Source of the DNA: Chloroflexota bacterium
GTDB lineage: Bacteria; Chloroflexota; Limnocylindria; Limnocylindrales; CSP1-4
Assembly: GCA_021802185.1 (NCBI GenBank)
Contig: JAKAAV010000042.1
Span: 1-10,224 of the forward strand
DNA length: 10,224 nucleotides
Direction: 5' to 3'
The position numbers and the translations under genes were made by a program. This document shows, piece by piece, positions 4,997 to 10,224 of this stretch (its first letter is position 1; each line of letters begins with the position of its first letter). The notes below the pieces were generated by a model that was given only the letters and a program-made list of their open reading frames with translations, searched no databases and had not been told where the DNA came from.

Positions 4997-6520
4997 TCAG
5001 GATGGCCGGGCTCCCCTGACCACGCGGAGCTGCGGCGGTCGTTCGATCAGGCGTGCCGCGTCGAAGAGGGCCAGGAACGCGGGCCTGCGAGCGTTGGCAG
5101 CCCGGACTTCCGCGGCATATGCGGCGAAGTCCGCCTCCAGGCCGAGCCGGGCCATCAGCGCGCGGATCCGACGAAGGAGAGCCACGACCTCAGCGTAGAC
5201 GCGCTTGTCCGTGACACCGAACAGCGCCGCAACCTCCTGCCGGTAGACCGCGAGCGCGTCGTCGGGCCGGGCTTCCTCGCTCCGATGCGCCAGAGCGAGC
5301 CACGTTCCGCGACGGCAACCGAGCCTGCGCGCCTCGGTCCACGCGTCGTCGATGTGGCCCTCCCACAGCAGGATCTCGACGAGCCGCGAGCCATCGGCCG
5401 GCTCCTCCCAGCGGTACCGCGCGGACCGTGCCCGAGCCCGATCGGTCGCCATCGCCTGGTCGATCGATCGCCGGAGCTCCTCGAGCGCTCGCGGTCGCCA
5501 GGACGCCCAGGCACCGGTGCGGTCCGCGTACCCCTTCAGCAGCCTGTACCGCTCAAGAGCGGGCCCCTCCGAGTACTCCGCCCAGATGACCGCCATCGCC
5601 TCCTGCCCGCGCGATCGGCGCAGGTACTCGTCCGCCAGGAACTCGCGAAGACGCACGTCGGTGCGACTCGGGAAGGCACGCACGCCGCGTTCGGCCCAGT
5701 CGAGCGCCTCATCGCCACGACCGGCATCGCGGCAGAGCTGCGCGAGCCTGAGGAAGTCGTACGCAGACGACAGGTCGCGGCTCAGCACCGCGATCTCCAT
5801 GTCCACATCCCCGAACGCCTGCGCCAGCGACTCCATCATGGAGGTCACGCTGAACCGGTCATCGTCCTCGTCGGTGACGTCCTCGTCCTCGGGAGCGCGA
5901 GCCGGGATCCGTGCCCACTCCGCTTCCGCCAGGCGGCGATAGGTCGCCAGGCCGGCCTCCCCGAGCACGTCCGCGTATCGCTGGGCCGCGCCTCGAAAGA
6001 CGTCCCAATCGCCGTCCAGCTCCCAGCGGAACAGCCGCTCGGCAAGCGCGACCGGGTCAGGACGGGCCGCGCGGCAGGCGTCGAGATGAAGCGTCTGGAA
6101 CCGATCGAGCAGGTCACCGATCAGTCCGTCCGAGTCGTCCGCCTCCTCGAGAGCCTGCTCGAGACGGTGGAGCGTGCGTTCCGCGAGGTCGATGGCCATT
6201 CCCGCGCGGCCGTCGCGGATCAGCCCTTCGAGCGTGTCCGCCACGTCGTCAACCCCGCCGGCGAACGCGGCCACATCCCGATAGTGGAGGATCCCTCGGA
6301 TCTGTGTCGCCCGGTCGACCGCCTGCTCGAGGGCCCGTATCCCTTCCCCGGCCGAAGCTGCCGCGGCCGCACGCAGCCGAACGCGAGCCGCCAGGTCCTC
6401 GTCTCGCTCCATCTCGCTGGTGATGAGCTCGATGAGCGCGTCGCGAGCGAGACCCTCAAGGAACGGTTCGTGGATCCGGGTCTCGGGCGTCGGCCGTTCG
6501 TCAGCCCCGCGGGTCGTCAT
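4997..6520 (-). CDS. Large helical-repeat protein, DUF6880-like
   Basis: This 507-residue, acidic, almost entirely alpha-helical protein has no signal peptide or membrane segment. The N-terminal part (about 18-150: PFLEGLARDALIELITSEM, then the basic-acidic helices and ILHYRDVAAFAGGVDDVADT) resembles the opening of DUF6880 proteins. The middle carries TPR-like units (for example FLRLAQLCRDAGRGDEALDW, then AERGVRAFPSRTDVRLREFL). The end (RAANARRPAFLALFDAARL) is like the tail of helical proteins associated with SWIM zinc fingers. It probably acts as a protein-protein scaffold; no enzyme motif was found. It is the last gene of the minus-strand series, 91 bases after the DUF2293 gene, so it may have its own promoter, though none is clear. 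The start is the ATG at 6520. The DUF6880 match is by pattern memory; that it is a real gene is very likely from length and composition. Confidence 0.82.
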   Translation of the reverse strand: MTTRGADERPTPETRIHEPFLEGLARDALIELITSEMERDEDLAARVRLRAAAAASAGEGIRALEQAVDRATQIRGILHYRDVAAFAGGVDDVADTLEGLIRDGRAGMAIDLAERTLHRLEQALEEADDSDGLIGDLLDRFQTLHLDACRAARPDPVALAERLFRWELDGDWDVFRGAAQRYADVLGEAGLATYRRLAEAEWARIPARAPEDEDVTDEDDDRFSVTSMMESLAQAFGDVDMEIAVLSRDLSSAYDFLRLAQLCRDAGRGDEALDWAERGVRAFPSRTDVRLREFLADEYLRRSRGQEAMAVIWAEYSEGPALERYRLLKGYADRTGAWASWRPRALEELRRSIDQAMATDRARARSARYRWEEPADGSRLVEILLWEGHIDDAWTEARRLGCRRGTWLALAHRSEEARPDDALAVYRQEVAALFGVTDKRVYAEVVALLRRIRALMARLGLEADFAAYAAEVRAANARRPAFLALFDAARLIERPPQLRVVRGARPS

Positions 6521-6537
6521 CGCGCCATCGGACCCGC

Positions 6538-6569
6538 CCCGAGGCTCGCCAAAGCCCGAGGCTCGCCAA
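6538..6569. repeat. 15-base tandem direct repeat upstream of helical-repeat gene
   Basis: CCCGAGGCTCGCCAA is present at 6538-6552 and 6555-6569, separated by two bases. It lies in the short gap between two minus-strand genes, 18 bases upstream of the helical-repeat gene's ATG. The copies are identical, so it is either a recent slip duplication or a two-copy binding site. Confidence 0.6.
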
Positions 6570-6611
6570 GGACGGCCGCATGCCAGGCGCGGGGCCCATC
6601 CCGACCATGGC

Positions 6612-7031
6612 TCACGCGTGCGCCCCGCTTCCTGTCCCCGGGCTGAGCCAACCGGCCATCAACTCATCGACCTTCGCGCGCACGGCCTCTCGAGCCTCGT
6701 GACGATCCCGGCCTCGCATCAGCAATTCGTCGTAGGGCGTGTGGCGATGACGCAGGTGGGCGCGCACGGCCAGATCGATGGCCTCCTCGGAGAGCGCCGT
6801 CGCGGCGGCGGTCCTGCCCACCCGTCCGGAAGACCGAGCACACGCACGCAGGGCGATCGCCTCGGCGATGTCCGCGGCGCAGCCTGGGTAGCGGTGCCGG
6901 ATGGCATCGGCAAAGGCCGCGACGAAGCGCCTGTCCTCGCGGCACTCGTCGCACGTCGCCGCGCGACGGGTCCAGAAGACGACGATTCCGTTCTCGTTGG
7001 GTGCCGCTTCGCTGCGCACGGATCCGAGCAT
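6612..7031 (-). CDS. DUF2293-domain protein, compact form
   Basis: This 139-residue protein has a C-terminal DUF2293 domain: FVAAFADAIRHRYPGCAADI (about 35-54), then SGRVGRTAAATALSEEAIDL, AVRAHLRHRHTPYDELLMRG and AREAVRAKVDELMAGW. The function of this domain is unknown. The N-terminal part has GIVVFWTRR and one CxxC (Cys27, Cys30 in CDEC). Related actinobacterial proteins, as remembered, have a second CxxC and a long linker before the domain, so here only half of a possible zinc site remains and the linker is gone. The ATG at 7031 is chosen, 20 bases after the M19 gene's stop; an in-frame TTG further upstream overlaps that gene and is less likely. No Shine-Dalgarno is evident, so it may be read through coupling within the operon. 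Confidence 0.85.
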   Translation of the reverse strand: MLGSVRSEAAPNENGIVVFWTRRAATCDECREDRRFVAAFADAIRHRYPGCAADIAEAIALRACARSSGRVGRTAAATALSEEAIDLAVRAHLRHRHTPYDELLMRGRDRHEAREAVRAKVDELMAGWLSPGTGSGAHA

Positions 7032-7051
7032 GGGGAGCCGGCTGCGGCGCG

Positions 7052-8233
7052 TCAACAGGTTCCGCCGGCCGTCAGGTCCTGCAGCGCCGGCCGGTGCCCC
7101 TCCGCCAATCGACCGCTGTCCGCGCTGGCGCCGTCGAGCGCGGGGCGGAGGATGCGCAGCGCGTTCCCCCCGAGCACGGCGACGATGTCGGGCTCCGGCA
7201 CGCCCCTGGCGAGGAGTCCGTCGGTGATCAGCGGGATGCCGGACGCGTCGACGACGGACCGGAGCGCGCCATCCATGTCCGAGCCGATCGCGACGTGCGC
7301 GGGCCCGAGCTCGTCGATCGCGAACCGGATGGTGTCGACGAGATCGCGGACGGTCGATCCGCCGAGCAGCGTGACGACGGTGACGACGCCGACGATGCCT
7401 CCCGCCCCGGCCACGAGCCTGGCGTCGGCCATTCGGACGTTGCGCGTCGCGGCGCTGTACCGGCGCCAGCGGCTGGCGCGGGCGGCCCGCTCCAGGAAAC
7501 CGGTGTGGCTGATGACGGGCGGACGCGACGCGCACGCGACCGTGTCGCGGATGGTCCCGGAGGATCCGTGAGCGAGGTCGACGACGATCGACGCCCGTTC
7601 GAGCTCCGCGACGGCGATCCGACCGAGCGGTGTGAGCCCGCCGGCCCGCCTCCCCGACCCTGACCCGGCGAGGGGGCTGTCCATGACGTGGGCCAGCCCG
7701 AACATCCGGATCCCGAGCGCCCGCAGCCGCGCGACCGCGGCGGGCAGGAGGGCCTCGTCCGTCCCGAGCACCTGCCCACCCTGGACCCCGATGAACGCGC
7801 CGACGGGACCGTTCGGCGCAAGGACGCGGTCGAGGTCGGCCCCGGAACGCACGACGACGAAGGCGTTCGGAGAGGCGGCGGCCCAGGCATCGATCCGGCG
7901 GACGAGGAAGGACACGATCGCGAGGTCGGAACGCAACGCCCGTGCGGGCACCCCCAGGCCGAGGAACTGCGCCGCCGACAGCGTGCCCCGTGGGTCGGGG
8001 AACCGTGTCGCGAGCGAGAGCCCGACCAGGTTCGTGCCGACGGAGCGGAGACGGGGAAGGTCCACGTGCCCCGTCGAGGCCGGCTCGAGCATCGTCCGGC
8101 GGAAGAGCGGCGTGCCCACCAGAAGGTCGACGACCGGCACGCGAGCGTGGAGCGCGATCGCCTCGGGCGAGGGGCGGTGGGGGCGCGGGGCGCTCACGCC
8201 GAGCAGCGCACGATCGACCAGCCGATCGATCAA
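7052..8233 (-). CDS. Peptidase M19 (membrane dipeptidase) homologue lacking key metal ligands
   Basis: This 393-residue protein has the M19 layout: VPVVDLLVG near residue 36, GHVDLPRL (55-62), FIGVQGGQVLG (147-157), IVVDLAHGSSGT (216-227), PVISHTGF (239-246), ATRNVR (262-267), HVAIGSDMDGA (313-323) and GGNALRIL near the end. M19 enzymes are TIM-barrel dipeptidases with a binuclear zinc site. Here the HxD of the usual VDLHAD is Leu38/Gly40 and the bridging Glu of GIEG is Gln151 (codon CAG). His222, His243, Arg264 and Asp319 remain. Ordinary dipeptidase activity is therefore doubtful and it may be a pseudoenzyme or use one metal. No lipobox or signal peptide is visible. TTG at 8233 is the only start after an in-frame stop and has GGGGA 6 bases upstream. 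It lies 27 bases after the flavin-binding gene, so co-transcription is likely. Confidence 0.88.
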   Translation of the reverse strand: MIDRLVDRALLGVSAPRPHRPSPEAIALHARVPVVDLLVGTPLFRRTMLEPASTGHVDLPRLRSVGTNLVGLSLATRFPDPRGTLSAAQFLGLGVPARALRSDLAIVSFLVRRIDAWAAASPNAFVVVRSGADLDRVLAPNGPVGAFIGVQGGQVLGTDEALLPAAVARLRALGIRMFGLAHVMDSPLAGSGSGRRAGGLTPLGRIAVAELERASIVVDLAHGSSGTIRDTVACASRPPVISHTGFLERAARASRWRRYSAATRNVRMADARLVAGAGGIVGVVTVVTLLGGSTVRDLVDTIRFAIDELGPAHVAIGSDMDGALRSVVDASGIPLITDGLLARGVPEPDIVAVLGGNALRILRPALDGASADSGRLAEGHRPALQDLTAGGTC

Positions 8234-8260
8234 CGGTCGTCCCCGCTCCGCGAGCTCCGA

Positions 8261-9016
8261 TCAGCCCCTGTTCGCGCCGTCTCCGCCGTCCCGTGTGCCG
8301 GCCCCTCCGTCCCGCCGCGCGAGCAGCTCGGCAAGGTAGGCCGGCATCGGCGCAGGCACGCCGGCGGCCCCCTCCGTCGAGGGCTCCCCGAGCGACAGCC
8401 GCACCGGGATCACGCCGCTCCACACCGGCAGCTCGAGGTCTCCCGGGTCCTCGACGGGTGGTCCGATCCGGACCTTGGCCGACGCCTCCTCGATCGGGAT
8501 AGCGACCACGTGGGTCTGGCGCAGCTCCGGCCCGCTCGGTCGGCGCGCGTCGGCCCAGCGTCCCGGCGCGACGTGCTCGACGACGGCCTCGAGGCCGGCG
8601 AGCTTCTCCGCGTGGTCGCGCACGAGCCGTGCCCGCCCGACGACCATCGCGCTCCGGAAGTTCAGCGAGTGGTGGAACGACGAGCGCGCCATCACGAGCC
8701 CGTCCAGCAGCGTCGCCTCCACGCACACCTCGGGCCCCGTGCGGAGGTGCCGGAACAGGCGCGCCGCCGGCAGCCCGTGCAGGTACAGAATCTCGCCGAT
8801 CCGTCCGTGGAGCATCGGCACGACGAACGGCGTCCCGTCGAGCACGAACGCGACGTGCACGAGGCGGGCCTCGTCGAGGATCGCATGGACCAGCTCGCGG
8901 TCGTACGACGCCCGGTCGGCGCGGCGGACCTCGGTGCGCTCCGTCACCGGATAGGTGCGCGCGGCGGATGACGTCTCGCGGGCGCTCGCGGGGCCGGCTG
9001 CGCCGGAACGCGTCAC
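8261..9016 (-). CDS. Pyridoxamine 5'-phosphate oxidase family, flavin-nucleotide-binding protein
   Basis: This protein of about 251 residues belongs to the split-barrel FMN-binding group related to NimA and COG3467. Motifs in order: SYDRELVHAILDEARLVHVA, then FVLDGTPFVVPMLHGRIGE, ILYLHGLPAARLFRHL, VCVEATLLDGLVMARSSFHH and SLNFRSAMVVGRARLV. The HG and DGLV-RS-FHHS-N-RS signatures are typical of this group. The substrate is unknown; such proteins usually bind FMN or F420 and reduce small molecules. The GTG at 9016 gives a 4-base GTGA overlap with the FtsB-like gene upstream, which supports it. A later GTG at 8947 (MTERTEVRRADR) is an alternative that matches the usual family N-terminus better and would leave a 65-base gap. 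The tail after about residue 225 is Gly/Ala/Arg-rich. The start is less certain than the family. Confidence 0.9.
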   Translation of the reverse strand: MTRSGAAGPASARETSSAARTYPVTERTEVRRADRASYDRELVHAILDEARLVHVAFVLDGTPFVVPMLHGRIGEILYLHGLPAARLFRHLRTGPEVCVEATLLDGLVMARSSFHHSLNFRSAMVVGRARLVRDHAEKLAGLEAVVEHVAPGRWADARRPSGPELRQTHVVAIPIEEASAKVRIGPPVEDPGDLELPVWSGVIPVRLSLGEPSTEGAAGVPAPMPAYLAELLARRDGGAGTRDGGDGANRG

Positions 9017-9519
9017 GGCGACCCGAACAGCAGGCGCAGCCACGCCTCCAGCGGCGTGGGCGGCGCGGGCGCGGGCGGCTGCTGCCCGAGCGGCGTGATG
9101 GCGGGCGGTGCCGACGACCCCGGCTGCAGCGCGAACACCTGCTCGTTGGGGGTGCCGTACCCGTACGCACGGGCCTGGAGCGCGAGGAACTGCGGCGACT
9201 GGATGATCGACAGCTCCGCCTGCCGTTCCTGCAGCTGCGCCGCCATCACGGCGTTCTGCTGCCGCATCACGGCAGCCTGGTCCGCAGCCTGGTGGGCCTG
9301 CGACACGGCCCGGCCGAACACGAGCACGAGCCAGACGACGACGAGGATGGCGGCCGACAGCGCGATCGTGCGGCGGTCGAGCCCGGCGAACGCCGGCCTT
9401 GGCTGCGCGAGAAGCGACGCGGGCACGGACGGGTCAGGAGGGCGGGGCTGGGATCCAGCCGGATCCTCGTCGGATCGCGACGGCCTGGCACCCGGCGGGG
9501 AAGGCGGAACGGCGGTCAT
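9013..9519 (-). CDS. FtsB/DivIC-like septum formation initiator protein
   Basis: This 168-residue single-pass membrane protein has a proline-rich cytoplasmic N-terminus (1-45), one membrane segment (TIALSAAILVVVWLVLVF, 51-68), a coiled coil (about 72-106, rich in Gln and Ala) and the family end motif QARAYGYGTPNEQVFAL (115-131), comparable to the LG...PGE.v closing motif of FtsB/DivIC. FtsB-type proteins join FtsL and FtsQ in the divisome. A Pro-rich extension (about 133-158) follows the motif. The ATG at 9519 is chosen over an upstream in-frame start at 9582 because a strong promoter has its -10 box 8 bases before it. It is first of the minus-strand series and overlaps the flavin-binding gene by 4 bases. 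In many actinobacteria FtsB neighbours enolase; here it does not, so a specialised paralogue is possible. Confidence 0.8.
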   Translation of the reverse strand: MTAVPPSPPGARPSRSDEDPAGSQPRPPDPSVPASLLAQPRPAFAGLDRRTIALSAAILVVVWLVLVFGRAVSQAHQAADQAAVMRQQNAVMAAQLQERQAELSIIQSPQFLALQARAYGYGTPNEQVFALQPGSSAPPAITPLGQQPPAPAPPTPLEAWLRLLFGSP

Positions 9520-9527
9520 CGGAACCG

Positions 9528-9557
9528 ACCGTAGTGGGGCGCCGGGCGCAGTGTCAA
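9528..9557 (-). promoter_or_regulatory. Promoter of the FtsB-like operon, apparently leaderless
   Basis: On the minus strand TTGACA (9557-9552), an 18-base spacer and TACGGT (9533-9528) form a near-consensus promoter. The ATG at 9519 lies 8 bases beyond the -10 box, so the mRNA would begin at the start codon. It is the third such arrangement in the window and the only one in the core part. Confidence 0.7.
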
Positions 9558-9667
9558 GCCGCGCACTATCCGGGGCGGGCACACGGGACGGCGCTCACCG
9601 ACGCCGCGCCGCGTGGCACGCCACCCTCGCGGAGGAGTGGCCGGGCTGGCGCCCGCTCGACACCGCC

Positions 9668-9676
9668 TGCTAGACT
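9668..9676 (+). promoter_or_regulatory. Extended -10 promoter candidate for the helicase gene
   Basis: TGC-TAGACT (9668-9676) is an extended -10 element; TAGACT is identical to the -10 of the Xre-RES operon. No good -35 box is seen 16-18 bases upstream. It would give a leader of about 100 bases before the helicase ATG at 9782, with a GGAGG at 9773-9777. Confidence 0.4.
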
Positions 9677-9746
9677 CCCCGCAAATCGAACGCCTGTGCG
9701 GTTGTCCGGACCCGGCATCGGGCACAGCGGCGCCACGGGCAGGACC

Positions 9747-9770
9747 GGGCCGGCGGGCCGGGCCGGCGGG
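9747..9770 (+). repeat. Tandem GGGCCGGCGGG repeat in helicase leader
   Basis: GGGCCGGCGGG occurs at 9747-9757 and 9760-9770, separated by CC, immediately before the GGAGG ribosome binding site. Each copy contains the palindrome GCCGGC, so the leader RNA could fold tightly next to the ribosome binding site. A regulatory role is speculative. Confidence 0.5.
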
Positions 9771-9781
9771 ATGGAGGCTGC

Positions 9782-10224
9782 ATGCGGCTCTACGCGCCCT
9801 CGCCGCTCACGGACGTCCTCGATCGACTGCTCGCGGATCCCGAGGTCGTCCGTTCGGTCGTCGAGGTCCGGGTCGTCCCGGCCACCGAAGCCTCGCTCGC
9901 GCCGCTCCCGGCGTGGGTCGACGCCCGCATCGCTGAGGGCCTCGCCGCATCGGGGATCGAGCGCCTCTGGACGCACCAGGCGACTGCGGCGGACGCCCTG
10001 CACGCCGGCCGTGACGTCGTCGTCGCCACCCCGACGGCGTCAGGCAAGACGCTCTGCTACAACCTCCCGGTACTGCAGGCCATCGCCGACGATCCCGCCG
10101 CGCGCGCCCTCTACCTCTTCCCCACCAAGGCGCTCGGCCAGGACCAGGTCGCGGCGTTCCGGAAGCTCGCGGGCGCCTCCGGCCTCGACGTCGCGTGTGC
10201 CACGTACGACGGAGACACGCCGGC
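9782..10224 (+). CDS. DEAD/DEAH-box helicase, MrfA/YprA type, 3' end outside window
   Basis: The first 147 codons of a superfamily 2 helicase are visible. The N-terminus (MRLYAPSPLTDVLDRLLAD) is followed by a Q-motif-like region (GIERLWTHQATAADALHAGR), Walker A/motif I VVVATPTASGKTLCYNLPVL (near residues 83-102), motif Ia LYLFPTKALGQDQVAAF and TYDGDTP at the edge. The PTASGKT motif with LFPTKAL-QDQ and YDGDTP is characteristic of the YprA/MrfA group, 3'-5' DNA helicases with a C-terminal DUF1998 domain that act in repair of mitomycin-type damage; the C-terminus is not visible here. ATG at 9782 is preceded by GGAGG with a 4-base gap. It is transcribed divergently from the FtsB-like gene. The 262-base divergent gap has both promoters and no further gene. 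Confidence 0.92.
   Translation, partial: MRLYAPSPLTDVLDRLLADPEVVRSVVEVRVVPATEASLAPLPAWVDARIAEGLAASGIERLWTHQATAADALHAGRDVVVATPTASGKTLCYNLPVLQAIADDPAARALYLFPTKALGQDQVAAFRKLAGASGLDVACATYDGDTP

Noticed and set aside
6538..6569. CRISPR-like repeat
   Set aside because: Only two copies with a 2-base separation and no spacers.
4910..6646. 578-codon plus-strand open frame
   Set aside because: It lies antisense to the helical-repeat gene, is rich in Arg/Pro with no domain pattern, and is the kind of long shadow frame common in high-GC DNA.
7688..8971. 427-codon plus-strand open frame
   Set aside because: Antisense to the M19 and flavin-binding genes, with low-complexity Arg/Glu/His composition and no recognisable motif.
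6612..9170. 852-codon minus-strand open frame
   Set aside because: Only its last 139 codons are protein-like (DUF2293). The upstream part is Arg/Pro/Ala-rich shadow text lying over the M19 and flavin-binding genes, which are clearly coding in other frames.

Overview
The window is high-GC bacterial DNA with dense protein coding. Leaderless-looking promoters, TTG and GTG starts and GC-rich third codon positions fit an actinobacterial or Chloroflexota-like genome. That placement is an inference from style, not from a marker gene.

Left part (1 to about 4850) looks like accessory DNA, probably the inside and right edge of an integrated element. It holds the C-terminal two thirds of a tyrosine recombinase (1-657), a frame-broken AbiEi-like winged-helix regulator without its toxin partner (744-1494), a complete two-gene toxin-antitoxin operon of a MerR/excisionase-type HTH protein plus a PIN-domain toxin (1590-2455), a strong hairpin (2507-2535), a minus-strand protein that seems to have lost its 5' end (2721-3332), a 32-codon ORF remnant, and a complete Xre/MbcA-like antitoxin plus RES-domain toxin operon (3515-4665). 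The two intact operons share one layout: a TTGACR/TAGNNT promoter placed so that the antitoxin mRNA would start at or within a few bases of the AUG, then a toxin that overlaps the antitoxin gene.

The boundary is a half tRNA gene on the minus strand (4851-4887). The acceptor 5' strand, D-arm and anticodon arm up to the loop are tRNA-like, but no T-arm or 3' acceptor strand follows. This is what an attachment site of a tRNA-targeting integrase would look like after the 3' half was lost, and it separates the accessory block from a more chromosomal one.

Right part (4997-10224) looks like core genome. A minus-strand series runs from 9519 down to 4997: an FtsB/DivIC-like membrane protein, a pyridoxamine-phosphate-oxidase-like flavin-binding protein (4-base overlap), a peptidase M19 (membrane dipeptidase) homologue that has lost three predicted zinc ligands, a compact DUF2293 protein, and, after a 91-base gap, a large helical-repeat (DUF6880-like) protein. 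Divergent from the FtsB-like gene, the start of a DEAD/DEAH helicase of the MrfA/YprA type begins at 9782 and runs off the window.

The best leads are the degenerate M19 protein, the split tRNA edge, and the shared leaderless promoter design with a palindrome over the start codon of the Xre-RES operon. No CRISPR array, rRNA or insertion sequence was seen.
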